A stretch of 64,000 bases of DNA, taken from positions 1 through 64,000 of the forward strand of contig JADFMN010000006.1 in the NCBI GenBank assembly GCA_022563855.1, written 5' to 3'. A program made the translations under genes and the position numbers. The notes below the pieces were generated by a model that saw nothing but the letters and a program-made list of their open reading frames with translations, had not been told where the DNA came from and searched no databases. Origin of the DNA: Armatimonadota bacterium. GTDB lineage: Bacteria; Armatimonadota; Fimbriimonadia; Fimbriimonadales; Fimbriimonadaceae. Of this stretch, positions 1-7,713 are shown in pieces. Each line of letters starts with the position of its first letter. The first letter of the stretch is position 1.

Positions 1-11
1 TGTAAACGGGT

Positions 12-365
12 TTACTTCTTGTAGAGCGGCTGGTAGAGCATGATGTGGAAGTTGCCGGGGGCTTGCATGAACGTCGTCAGGCCGAAGCCCTCGTTTTTGA
101 TGCCGTCTTTGAACACGACGCCTTTCTGCTTCAGCTCGGCGACGGTCTGCTCGATGTCGTCGCAGAAGAAGGATATGGCCGGCGTGCCTGAAGGCTGGGC
201 GTCGTCGGTGGCTGTGGGGTGGACGCCCATGTCGGCCTCGGGCATGTCGAAGATCAGCCAGCCGTCCCCGACGTCGGTCGCGGTGAACCCGAGCTTGTCG
301 CGGAGGAAGGCGCGCAGCTCCTCGGCCTGGGACGAGTAGAACATGGTGTGGACGCCGCGGATCAT
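12..365 (-). CDS. VOC (glyoxalase/bleomycin-resistance-like) family protein
   Basis: Small protein of about 117 residues with the vicinal-oxygen-chelate fold pattern. It opens with IRGVHTMFYSS, has an FRDKLGF-like helix-turn (LRDKLGF) and closes with PGNFHIMLYQP. Members of this family are metal-dependent lyases, dioxygenases or antibiotic-binding proteins; the substrate cannot be told. The frame stays open upstream to a GTG at 452, but that start would overlap the divergent SDR gene. The ATGs at 395, 386 and 365 fit better. I chose 365 because family members usually begin a few residues before the first strand (VHTMFY). Family call fairly sure, start uncertain. Confidence 0.75.
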   Translation of the reverse strand: MIRGVHTMFYSSQAEELRAFLRDKLGFTATDVGDGWLIFDMPEADMGVHPTATDDAQPSGTPAISFFCDDIEQTVAELKQKGVVFKDGIKNEGFGLTTFMQAPGNFHIMLYQPLYKK

Positions 366-420
366 GGGCCCATTGTGCCACCCCATCGGCCTCATTGGTT
401 TCAATAGTTTCTGAAACTTG

Positions 421-435
421 TGATAGTATGGGTGT
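421..435 (+). promoter_or_regulatory. Extended -10 promoter for a leaderless SDR transcript
   Basis: TG, one base, then TAGTAT occupies 421-429, and the ATG is at 436, where the first transcribed base would be expected. No clear -35 and no Shine-Dalgarno are present. Confidence 0.5.
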
Positions 436-1389
436 ATGAGGGTCGCGATCACGGGCGGGACTGGGTTCGTCGGGAGGCATCTGGCGCGGCTCCTAGTCTC
501 TCAGGGGCACGAGGCTGTGCTTGTCTCGCGGGGGGTGGACCGGCGGGACGAGTCGGTGCGGAGTTCGGCAGGGATGGAGTTCAAACCTGTCGGTATCGGC
601 GACGTAGACGCTCTGCCCGGCGCTTTCGAAGGGTGCGAGGCCGTCGCCCATCTCGGTGGGATCAACCGGGAGATCGGCTCACAAACGTATGAGCACGTAC
701 ACGTGAAGGGCACGGCCAACGTGATCGAGGCGGCTCGGCGAGCGGGGGCAAGGAAGATCATCTTCCTCAGTTTTCTGCGCGCACGCCCAAACTGTAAATT
801 GGCGTACCACGAGTCGAAGCACGCGGCCGAGCTGCTCGTGCAGAAGTCGGGGCTCGACTACACGGTGTTCAAGGCTGGTGTGATCTACGGGGCGGGCGAC
901 CACATGCTCGACCACATCTCCCATGCGCTGCACACTTTTCCCGTGTTCCTGCTGGTGGGTTTCCGGTCGCTGCCCGTGCGGCCGCTCGCGGTCGAAGACC
1001 TCGTCGATGTCATGTCGTCGTCGCTGACTGAAGGGCGGCTCTCGAACAAGACTGTTCCGATCACCGGGCCGGAACAGATGGACCTGCGCGAGGCGGTGGC
1101 ACGGATCTCGCGCGTGGCCGGCAAGAAACGATTGACATTTTCTGTGCCCGTGTGGGTGCACAGCGCGATGTCGTGGTTCTTCGAGCGCACGATGGCGGTG
1201 CCGCTCGCTGCCAAGGCGCAGGTGCGCATACTTTCGGAGAGTTTGGTTGAACCTCTGCTCGCGCAGGACCGCCTTCCATCCGACCTGGAGCCGCAGACGC
1301 CGTTCACGGACGAGCAGATCAGGAAGGGGCTACCGGAGCCGGGCGGCTTCACGGTTCGGGACTGTCTGTGCAGGGCGCAGACCCAGTAG
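436..1389 (+). CDS. NAD(P)-dependent epimerase/dehydratase, atypical SDR (NDUFA9-like)
   Basis: A 317-residue extended or atypical short-chain dehydrogenase. The nucleotide-binding motif GGTGFVG is at residues 7-13 and the YxxxK pair is Y124/K128 (YHESK). The layout resembles the complex I NDUFA9-like and ubiquinone-biosynthesis-associated SDR group, whose bacterial members often act on unknown isoprenoid or sugar-nucleotide substrates. No Shine-Dalgarno is seen. An extended -10 (TG, one base, TAGTAT, 421-429) ends 6 nt before the ATG, so the mRNA is probably leaderless. The gene is divergent from the VOC gene and lies 21 nt before the next gene. Substrate unknown. Confidence 0.85.
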   Translation: MRVAITGGTGFVGRHLARLLVSQGHEAVLVSRGVDRRDESVRSSAGMEFKPVGIGDVDALPGAFEGCEAVAHLGGINREIGSQTYEHVHVKGTANVIEAARRAGARKIIFLSFLRARPNCKLAYHESKHAAELLVQKSGLDYTVFKAGVIYGAGDHMLDHISHALHTFPVFLLVGFRSLPVRPLAVEDLVDVMSSSLTEGRLSNKTVPITGPEQMDLREAVARISRVAGKKRLTFSVPVWVHSAMSWFFERTMAVPLAAKAQVRILSESLVEPLLAQDRLPSDLEPQTPFTDEQIRKGLPEPGGFTVRDCLCRAQTQ

Positions 1390-1410
1390 TCGTCGGTCCA
1401 TACTGTCTGC

Positions 1411-2319
1411 ATGCGGTTCAAGGCGGGAGTCGCAGCACTGATCCTCTGTCTGGCGACGGTCGCCCAGGCCAATGGCGCTATGGGGCTCGGGCTGGAGATG
1501 TGGGACCTGCGTTACTGGTTCGCGTACGTCGTTGTGATGGTCGGGCTCGAGGCTTGGCTGATCGGTCGATGGATCGAATTGTCGTGGACGAAGAGCGTTC
1601 TGCTGTCGATCGGTGCCAACGCGATCACGGGGGTCGCGTGTGGCGCAGGCGGCCTGTTTGCACCGTTCCTTCACATGAGCTTCGTTGGCTCTCGGATGGA
1701 TCCGAACCCATTCGTGAACGCTGTCGTTCTGCTTACTGTCTTCGCGCTGCCATCTGCCTGGTTAGAGTCGGTCGTCTGGCGCTGGGCGAAGAAGCCGGAG
1801 GACGTCTGGCGGTTCGTCAAGAGAGTGTTGGTCGTTCATTTGGCCACTGTGCCGGTGGGCCTGGCGATCTTGCTCATTCCCGAGCACCCATACCAGGGGA
1901 TGGAAGCCATGACGGACTACAATCGACGGACGAAAGTTCGTCGCATAGAGAGGGCGTTGCAGCAATACGTCATGGTGAACGAGGCGCTTCCGGAGAGCAA
2001 AGACGTGCGGGGTTTAGCCCGGGAGCTTGAGGAGCACAGCATGAACTATGACGAGAACGAGATTGTGCTCGTGCTGCACAGGCCCGAACTAACCCGGTTC
2101 AGCACGGGCGAAAGGTGGAATCACCCGTTTGAGATCAACCCGGAACTTGTCGGGAAGCGCTTTGACGGAGGTCCCGAAGACATGATAGAAGAAGAGAAGT
2201 GGGTCTGGTACGTCCGAAGGCCTGACGTGGGGACGGGGTATGGATGGGGCCTATCTGTCGAGCTGAACTCTTGGACAGTCAAGGCTGAATTCGACGAAGT
2301 CATTCTGTACGGGAAGTAG
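1411..2319 (+). CDS. Hypothetical membrane protein with extracytoplasmic C-terminal domain
   Basis: 302 residues, not recognised. The N-terminus (MRFKAGVAALILCLATVAQANGA) looks like a signal peptide or first membrane segment. Hydrophobic stretches follow around residues 35-50, 60-85, 100-120 and 135-155. After about residue 165 the protein becomes polar and the segment TDYNRRTKVRRIERALQQYV looks like the pseudopilin-like or 'type II secretion GspG-like' small-domain region of lipoproteins, but I cannot assign it. It probably displays a soluble domain of about 140 residues on a membrane anchor. CATACT at 1399-1404 lies 6 nt before the ATG with no ribosome-binding site, a likely leaderless start. 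Confidence 0.6.
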   Translation: MRFKAGVAALILCLATVAQANGAMGLGLEMWDLRYWFAYVVVMVGLEAWLIGRWIELSWTKSVLLSIGANAITGVACGAGGLFAPFLHMSFVGSRMDPNPFVNAVVLLTVFALPSAWLESVVWRWAKKPEDVWRFVKRVLVVHLATVPVGLAILLIPEHPYQGMEAMTDYNRRTKVRRIERALQQYVMVNEALPESKDVRGLARELEEHSMNYDENEIVLVLHRPELTRFSTGERWNHPFEINPELVGKRFDGGPEDMIEEEKWVWYVRRPDVGTGYGWGLSVELNSWTVKAEFDEVILYGK

Positions 2320-2380
2320 CGGGCCTGAATCGTTTTTGAACCGTGACTGTGCATTGTCGGGAGGTCAGGAGAAGGCGCCG

Positions 2381-2429
2381 TCTCCTCAATCGTGCTCCTT
2401 CGATCCGCTCAGGATGACGATTGAGGGGA
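2381..2429 (-). repeat. Covarying-stem hairpin repeat, copy A
   Basis: The arms 2381-2393 (TCTCCTCAATCGT) and 2417-2429 (ACGATTGAGGGGA) pair over 13 positions with one G-T wobble. The 23-nt loop (2394-2416) is the reverse complement of the family core, which begins CATCCTGAGCGGATCGAAGG. A degenerate second core follows at about 2446-2470. This fills part of the sdhA downstream gap. Confidence 0.85.
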
Positions 2430-2519
2430 CTGAGTTTGTCACTTGGTCCCTCCGATCCGCTCAGGATGACGAATGCCCGCGCTCCATGTGTTCGAGCTTC
2501 TATTCAAACTACGGATCTA

Positions 2520-2551
2520 GCGGTAGCAAAAGCGGTGATAAACCACCGCAC
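2520..2551 (+). repeat. 32-nt repeat shared with the mnmG insertion
   Basis: This segment begins GCGGTAGCAAAAGCGGTGAT. It matches the reverse complement of 59632-59663, inside mnmG, with a single mismatch. It contains an inverted repeat (GCGGTGAT ... ACCACCGC) and lies downstream of sdhA. Confidence 0.85.
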
Positions 2552-2596
2552 TTCGAAAGCGGCTCGCGGGGACGCTCGCCCTCCCAAGTTCAATGC

Positions 2597-4408
2597 CTAC
2601 TTCATCTCCTCGATGATTGCGGCCTGGTCTTCGGTGACCGGGATCTTGGGGATCTGCTCGACGTGCATCGCGCCGTCGACCTTGCGTATCAAAGTGTTTA
2701 CGCCGCCTTGCTGCTCGTCCTTGTCGGGGTAGTCCTCGCGGAAGTGGCCGCCGCGGCTCTCTTTGCGCATGAGCGCGCTGAGGGCGATCGTCTCTGAGAT
2801 CGTCAGAAGGTGTTCGAGGTCGAGCGCGGTGTGCCAGCCGGGGTTGTAGTCCCGGTTGCCGGTGATGGAGGCCTTCCTTCCCCGTTCGCGGAACTCGGCG
2901 ACCTTCGGGGCCACCTGCCGCATATCGTCCCCGTTGCGCACGATGCCGACCAGCTCCTGCATCGTCTTTTGCAGGTCTTCCTGGACACGGAACGGGTTGT
3001 CGTCGTTCGGCTCGCGGTCGAAGGGAGCCAGAGCGAGCTTGGCGGCGTCGTCGGCCTGCCCCTGGTCCAGTGAGACGTCGCCGTTGTTCTTCGCGTACTC
3101 CGCGGCGTGCTCGCCAGCGCGCTTTCCGAAGACGAGCAGGTCTGAGAGCGAGTTGCCGCCGAGGCGGTTGGCGCCGTTCAGCCCCGCCGCGCACTCGCCG
3201 CAGGCGAAGAGCCCTGGGACGGTGGACAGCTGCGTGTCGCCGTCCACGCGCACGCCGCCCATGATGTAGTGGCACGTCGGGCCGACCTCCATGACGTCCT
3301 GGGTGATGTCGACGCCCGCAAGCTCCTTGAACTGGTGGTACATGGAGGGGAGCTTCTTCTTGATGTGCGCGGGCGCGTCCTTGATGTGCTCCTTGATCCA
3401 GGCGATGTCGAGGTAGACGCCGCCGTGCGGCGACCCGCGCCCCTCCTTCACTTCGCGGACGATGGCGCGCGCCACGTGGTCGCGCGTGAGCAGCTCCGGT
3501 GGGCGGTGCGCATCCTTGTCGCCGATGACATACCGCCAACCCTCGTCCTCGTCTTTCGCGGTCTGGTTCTTGTACATCTCAGGGATGTCGTCGAACAGGA
3601 ACCGCTTGCCCTCGCTGTTGCGCAGCACGCCGCCTTCGCCGCGCACTCCCTCGGTGACGAGGATGCCGCGCACCGACGGCGGCCAGACCATACCGGTCGG
3701 GTGGAACTGGATGAACTCCATGTCTAGCAGGTCTGCGCCCGCATGGTAAGCGAGCGAGTGGCCGTCGCCCGTGTACTCCCAACTGTTCGAGGTGATCGCG
3801 AACGCCTTGCCGATCCCGCCCGTTGCGAGGATGACCGCCTTCGCTTTGAACACGACGAACTTTCCGTGCTCGCGGTAGTAGCAGAAAGCGCCGGCGACCC
3901 GGCCGCCGTCCGTCAGCAGCGTAACGACCGTGCACTCCATGTGAAAGTCGATGCCCTGGTGGATGCCGTGGTCTTGCAGCGTGCGAATCATCTCGAGGCC
4001 TGTGCGGTCGCCGACGTGCGCTAGCCGCGGATAAGCGTGGCCGCCGAAGTTGCGCTGCAGGATTCTGCCGTCCGGCGTGCGGTCGAAGAGCGCGCCCCAT
4101 TTCTCGAGCTCCAAGACCCGGGCAGGCGCCTCCTTGGCGTGGTGTTCGACCATGACGGGGTTGCTCATGTACTGCCCGCCGCGCATGGTGTCTGCGAAAT
4201 GAACGCGCCAGTTGTCGCGGTCGTCTACGTTGCCGATCGCCGCCGCCACCCCGCCCTCGGCCATCACCGTATGCGCCTTTCCAAGAAGCGATTTGGAAAC
4301 GACACCGACCGAGACTCCTGCCGCAGAGACCTCGATCGCGGCTCGCAGGCCCGCGCCGCCCGCGCCGATGATCAGCACGTCGTGCTCGATGGTCTTGTAG
4401 TCGGCCAA
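2597..4408 (-). CDS. sdhA: Succinate dehydrogenase flavoprotein subunit
   Basis: 603 residues, the usual length. It oxidises succinate to fumarate in the TCA cycle and feeds electrons through an Fe-S subunit to quinone at the cytoplasmic membrane. The FAD motif GAGGAG is at residues 15-20 and the covalent-FAD histidine is expected at H46 in KAHTVMAEGG. Also seen are FHPTGMVWP, the RGEGG active-site loop, CHYIMGGV and the NRLGGNSLSDLL motif. The start codon is TTG (4408-4406), directly after the TAA of the membrane-anchor gene, which implies translational coupling. No SdhB gene lies downstream; the strand ends in repeat DNA. Confidence 0.96.
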   Translation of the reverse strand: MADYKTIEHDVLIIGAGGAGLRAAIEVSAAGVSVGVVSKSLLGKAHTVMAEGGVAAAIGNVDDRDNWRVHFADTMRGGQYMSNPVMVEHHAKEAPARVLELEKWGALFDRTPDGRILQRNFGGHAYPRLAHVGDRTGLEMIRTLQDHGIHQGIDFHMECTVVTLLTDGGRVAGAFCYYREHGKFVVFKAKAVILATGGIGKAFAITSNSWEYTGDGHSLAYHAGADLLDMEFIQFHPTGMVWPPSVRGILVTEGVRGEGGVLRNSEGKRFLFDDIPEMYKNQTAKDEDEGWRYVIGDKDAHRPPELLTRDHVARAIVREVKEGRGSPHGGVYLDIAWIKEHIKDAPAHIKKKLPSMYHQFKELAGVDITQDVMEVGPTCHYIMGGVRVDGDTQLSTVPGLFACGECAAGLNGANRLGGNSLSDLLVFGKRAGEHAAEYAKNNGDVSLDQGQADDAAKLALAPFDREPNDDNPFRVQEDLQKTMQELVGIVRNGDDMRQVAPKVAEFRERGRKASITGNRDYNPGWHTALDLEHLLTISETIALSALMRKESRGGHFREDYPDKDEQQGGVNTLIRKVDGAMHVEQIPKIPVTEDQAAIIEEMK

Positions 4409-5206
4409 TTAAAAGAACCTCACGTCGGTGATCACGCCCATTGAAACCATGCGGACGTAGAGGTCGGCGCCCATCACGCCGAACAGGGAGATCCATGCGT
4501 ATTGCATATGTCTTTGGTTCAGCCCTGAAACGCAGGAGTAGCAGGCGGATTGGAGCTTGTTTCCCGAGAGGCGGTTCTTGTAGCCTCCGATCAGGTGGCG
4601 GATAGAGTTGCAGCCGAAAGTGAAGAGGCTGAGGAGGACGACGTTCAGCAACAGAACTAGGGAGCCGACGCCCATGCCGAAGCTCGTGTTTCCCGCGGCG
4701 TCCTCAAATCGGAAGCCAAGGTAGGCGTCGTGCGAGAGGAAGAACAGGAAAATTACGGCCACGTACACGAAGTACCTGTGGACGTTGTGCATGACGCCTG
4801 GAAAGCTGTTCTCGCCTCGGTACCCCTTTTTAGGTTCGCTGACCGAGCAGGCGACCGGATCGGCCCAGAACGCCTTGTAGTACGCGCCCCTGTAGTAGTA
4901 GCACGTGAACCGGAACAGCGCCGGGAACGGGAGGATGATCAAGGCTGGAGAGAATGGAATGAACGCTGGCCACCAGCCGGGCTTCGGGCCGAAGAGCGAG
5001 TGGTGCGAGGCGCCGAAGATCTCGGGCGAATAGAACGGCGACAGGTAGTTGCCATGCCAGTAGTGCGCGTTCTGGAGCGCCGCCCAGGTGGAGTAAACGA
5101 CGAAAAGGGAGAGCACGACGAACGTCGCGGTCGGCGTTAACCACCACGCGTCTCGCCGCGAAGTCTTCCCAAAGCCCTTCTCGTAGAGCGTTTCCGATTT
5201 AGCCAT
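4409..5206 (-). CDS. sdhC: Succinate dehydrogenase cytochrome b-type membrane anchor
   Basis: About 265 residues with five hydrophobic segments (near residues 23-46, 90-112, 145-168, 180-210 and 235-260 from the chosen start) and several membrane-side histidines. It sits directly before sdhA, as expected for the haem b and quinone-binding anchor of complex II. It is longer than classical SdhC or SdhD and resembles the single-anchor type found in some bacteria; I infer the role mainly from position and topology. The frame opens at 5227, but MAKSETLYEKGFG at 5206 looks like the true start. Its TAA abuts the sdhA TTG. Confidence 0.8.
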   Translation of the reverse strand: MAKSETLYEKGFGKTSRRDAWWLTPTATFVVLSLFVVYSTWAALQNAHYWHGNYLSPFYSPEIFGASHHSLFGPKPGWWPAFIPFSPALIILPFPALFRFTCYYYRGAYYKAFWADPVACSVSEPKKGYRGENSFPGVMHNVHRYFVYVAVIFLFFLSHDAYLGFRFEDAAGNTSFGMGVGSLVLLLNVVLLSLFTFGCNSIRHLIGGYKNRLSGNKLQSACYSCVSGLNQRHMQYAWISLFGVMGADLYVRMVSMGVITDVRFF

Positions 5207-5305
5207 GCTGTTGCTGGACCATAGCATACACGGTGCGGGGTTCGGGGAAACGGGTTACGGGTTACGGGTGAGACGGCAGGGCGAGCAGTCATCCTGAGTC
5301 TGACG

Positions 5306-5372
5306 AAGGACCTCGCGAGCCGCGATATCGCCGGCACCGCCTCGGATGCTCACGGGCTGTCGCGCCGTTCGC
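5306..5372 (+). repeat. 67-bp direct repeat, left copy
   Basis: Identical to 6053-6119 except for one base (C versus A). The two copies bracket the gene at 5462-5998. The right part contains the dispersed word CTCACGGGCTGTCGCGCCGT, which also occurs at 6096, 6315, 23020, 46317 and, diverged, 62394. Confidence 0.9.
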
Positions 5373-5461
5373 GGATGTTGGATATGCTCTGATGAAAATT
5401 GATCCAACGTTGTCCAACTCAGCCATTGGCGCGAATTCCCGTGTACTGTGTAGATAGACCA

Positions 5462-5998
5462 ATGGATCAGGAGCAGAAAGGCTGGACCCAAGAACAGAAG
5501 AGAAAGGCGTCCGCGGTTCTTTTCTTGCTGGCCATCGCGGGCTGGCTTTGGTTCGCGGGCAAAATGGATATCTTCGTTGGCACCGGATGGGACTTGTACT
5601 TCACAGGGTTCGTCCTTGGTGCCATCGTCTTCGTTCTCCCGTTCGTGTTGTTTCACTTCGCGCGGTGGAAGGTCGCAGTCTGCGCGCTGGCGGTTCTTCT
5701 CTACTTTGGAATGATGCTGACGCCTTGGCACCCCCGAAAGCAGTTCATCGCCAAGCTTAACAGCATTCAGGTCGGCATGACGATCGACGAAGTCGACCAG
5801 ATTATGGACGGTTACATGCTCGGTTTTGGTCGCGGATTGGACCGCGTCGTGCCTGCCTATCCAACTGGAGAGGAGCGCAAGGTCGCCAAGGGGAATATGA
5901 CGTACCGCTGGAGCAAATCCGCTTCGTACAACGCCGACTGGGGCAGGGTTTTTTTCGAGGAAGGGAGAGTCGTGAAGACCGAGTTCCTGCCTGATTGA
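5462..5998 (+). CDS. Hypothetical membrane protein with a BamE/SmpA-like tail
   Basis: 178 residues, family not recognised. After a charged start (MDQEQKGWTQEQKRK) come three membrane segments near residues 17-33, 42-62 and 68-84. A soluble tail follows with VGMTIDEVDQIMDGY, which resembles the GMT-x-xEV helix motif of BamE/SmpA-like small domains. The gene stands alone between two 67-bp direct repeats, an arrangement seen when a segment has been inserted or duplicated. The frame is open further upstream, but the ATG at 5462 is the first sensible start. Confidence 0.6.
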   Translation: MDQEQKGWTQEQKRKASAVLFLLAIAGWLWFAGKMDIFVGTGWDLYFTGFVLGAIVFVLPFVLFHFARWKVAVCALAVLLYFGMMLTPWHPRKQFIAKLNSIQVGMTIDEVDQIMDGYMLGFGRGLDRVVPAYPTGEERKVAKGNMTYRWSKSASYNADWGRVFFEEGRVVKTEFLPD

Positions 5999-6440
5999 TC
6001 GGGAGAGCGAGCTGTCATCCTGAGCGAGCCTGTCCTGAGCGGAGACGAAGGAAAGGACCTCGCGAGCCGCGATATCGCAGGCACCGCCTCGGATGCTCAC
6101 GGGCTGTCGCGCCGTTCGCCTTTGTGATCGAGGGTCGATGGTCGAGTGACGACCGATGAATCGGCTCGTCTTGCAGTGTCAGCCGAAGGCAAGAGTCAGA
6201 ATCGCGAGTCAGCGCAGCCAGCGACACGTCCGAGGGATGAGTGCCGAGTGCTGAGCGATGAACGAGGGTGACCAATTGGCGACAGCGAAGCGGACGACCC
6301 ATCCATAGCTCGGGCTCACGGGCTGTCGCGCCGTTCGCCCTCGAGGAACGGGGATCTAGGGTCAAGGGCTGAAAGAGCGTCGCAAGAGGTGCGACGGTTG
6401 AGGGTCGCGGCCAATCCCCTTCCCCAGGCCTCTTCGATTT
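5999..6440 (+). repeat. Repeat-rich intergenic region
   Basis: No convincing gene. From left to right it holds a long-form hairpin core (about 6012-6059), the right 67-bp repeat (6053-6119), a heptad tract of GTGCTGA type (about 6239-6262), a GGCGACAGC word (6277-6304), the CTCACGGGCTGTCGCGCCGT word (6315-6337) and a GGGTCAAGGG-type word near 6360. Confidence 0.8.
6053..6119 (+). repeat. 67-bp direct repeat, right copy
   Basis: Partner of 5306-5372 with one mismatch, on the far side of the 178-residue gene. It is preceded here by the long form of the hairpin core word. Confidence 0.9.
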
Positions 6441-6497
6441 TGCGTGATCAAGTTCGACGGCGAGTCGCTTGGAATGCGTCCCGACGTAGCCGAACAA

Positions 6498-6608
6498 ATG
6501 AAGGAGAGCAACGGCGCGGCGGTCGAAGTCGTGGACGGGCTGGAAAGCGTGTCGAGCGTTGACATGGCAGGCGTGCGTCCAATGTTCTGCAACGACTCCA
6601 TCGCCTGA
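6498..6608 (+). CDS. Tiny ORF, homologous to the one at 7554
   Basis: 36 codons from ATG (54 if the in-frame GTG at 6444 is used). Its product shares VVDxLxSVSSxDxAxVRxxF with the 39-residue ORF at 7554-7673, about 16 identities in the first 30 aligned positions starting at Met. Many of the nucleotide differences are synonymous third positions (GTC/GTT, GTG/GTC, TCG/TCC, CGT/CGC), which supports translation. The two ORFs bracket the Fer2-cyclase gene. No strong ribosome-binding site is seen. Function unknown; a small partner or regulator of the cyclase is possible, as is a decayed duplicate. Confidence 0.45.
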   Translation: MKESNGAAVEVVDGLESVSSVDMAGVRPMFCNDSIA

Positions 6609-6629
6609 GCGAGCGGTATGCTTGCCGCC

Positions 6630-6643
6630 GGAGGCGAAGGATT
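6630..6643 (+). promoter_or_regulatory. Shine-Dalgarno pointing to an ATT start codon
   Basis: GGAGG at 6630-6634 is followed after 6 nt by ATT (6641-6643), in frame with the complete ferredoxin domain. The ATG at 6618 is in another frame. Confidence 0.5.
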
Positions 6644-7531
6644 CCCCGCATCGAGTACAGCGACGGTCAGGTGGTCGAAGCCTTCGAGGGCGAGTCGGTC
6701 CTTGAGGCGTCGATCCGCAACGGCATCGACCACCTTCACGCCTGCGGCGGGAACGGGCGCTGCACGACCTGCCGCATCGGGATCGTCGAGGGCCGCGAGT
6801 TCTGCCCAGAGCCTGAGCAGGCGGAAGTCGAGGCGCTCGCACTCCGAGGGCACGATTCCAAGACGCGGCTCGCCTGCCAGCTTCGCCCGACAGGGCCGAT
6901 CAAGGTCTGCTGCCTGCTCGCCGAGCACCCCGAGCACCGTCCGATCCTCGCCGAAGGCATGGCCTACGAGAGCGAGTTGGCCGTGCTCTTCACCGACCTC
7001 AGGGACTTCACGCCGTTCGCTGAGAGGAGCCTTCCTTTCGACGTCGTCCACCTGCTGAACCGGTTCTTCGACCGCATAGGCACGATCGTGGAGGCGAACC
7101 ACGGCCAGATCGTCGCGTTCCTCGGGGACGGGGCGCTCTGCATATTCGAGGACGAGGACCATTGGTCCTCGTCTGCCAGAGCGGTGACGGCGGGGCTGCA
7201 GATCGTCGAAGCTGCGGAGGTCTTCTCCAAGTATTCTCTGCCAGAATTCGGCTATGCCACGCGCACCGGGGTAGGAATCGCTTTCGGCCGCGCGGTCATC
7301 GGCAAGATCGGCTATTACAACCGCTCGTCGGACAACATCGTCGGCGACGTTGTCAACACAGCCTCGCGGATCCAGGACGAGACCAAGCGCGCGGGAGTGC
7401 CGCTGCTTGTCGAAGAGGCGGTCATGCACATGACGCGGGACCGGTTCGAGTACGTCGAGTGCTGCGAAGCGGAGCTGAAGGGCAAGTCGTGCACCCTCAA
7501 GCTGTTCTCGATCAAGGTCGCGGGCTCTTAG
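6641..7531 (+). CDS. [2Fe-2S] ferredoxin-class III nucleotide cyclase fusion
   Basis: About 296 residues. Residues 1-90 form a plant/adrenodoxin-type ferredoxin domain with ligands C35, C41, C44 and C79 (CGGNGRCTTC, then LACQL). Residues about 108-296 are a class III adenylate/guanylate cyclase with metal-binding VLFTDLRDF, FLGDGALCIFED and the NIVGDVVNTASR segment. Such fusions are thought to couple redox or iron state to cNMP synthesis. The first ATG/GTG/TTG in frame is GTG 6671, which would cut off the first ferredoxin strand (PRIEYSDGQ). An ATT at 6641, 6 nt after GGAGG (6630-6634), gives the full domain, so I propose ATT initiation. Start uncertain, domains sure. Confidence 0.85.
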   Translation: MPRIEYSDGQVVEAFEGESVLEASIRNGIDHLHACGGNGRCTTCRIGIVEGREFCPEPEQAEVEALALRGHDSKTRLACQLRPTGPIKVCCLLAEHPEHRPILAEGMAYESELAVLFTDLRDFTPFAERSLPFDVVHLLNRFFDRIGTIVEANHGQIVAFLGDGALCIFEDEDHWSSSARAVTAGLQIVEAAEVFSKYSLPEFGYATRTGVGIAFGRAVIGKIGYYNRSSDNIVGDVVNTASRIQDETKRAGVPLLVEEAVMHMTRDRFEYVECCEAELKGKSCTLKLFSIKVAGS

Positions 7532-7553
7532 AGGACGGGCCGGCACCACGCAA

Positions 7554-7673
7554 ATGCAAGAGCGCAAGAACGCGACGCTCAAGGTTGTCGACCGGTTGCA
7601 GAGCGTGTCCAGCTTTGACATTGCGAAGGTGCGCGAACTGTTCGATGTCTGGCCCAACGTCAGGCGCTCCTGA
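7554..7673 (+). CDS. Tiny ORF, homologous to the one at 6498
   Basis: 39 codons. It begins MQERKNATLKVVDRLQ and shares the VVDxLxSVSSxDxAxVR core with the ORF at 6498-6608. It starts 22 nt after the cyclase stop and could be co-transcribed with it. No recognised family. The pattern of synonymous differences to its partner argues for a real small protein, but it is short and lacks a clear ribosome-binding site. Confidence 0.45.
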   Translation: MQERKNATLKVVDRLQSVSSFDIAKVRELFDVWPNVRRS

Positions 7674-7713
7674 ACTCCGGACGAGCGAGTAGTATGAGCG
7701 TCGGGGAACTCAA

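Noticed and set aside
6362-7657. A 431-codon minus-strand frame antisense to the Fer2-cyclase gene
   Set aside because: It is the high-G+C shadow of a gene with clear ferredoxin and cyclase motifs; its own translation shows no motif.
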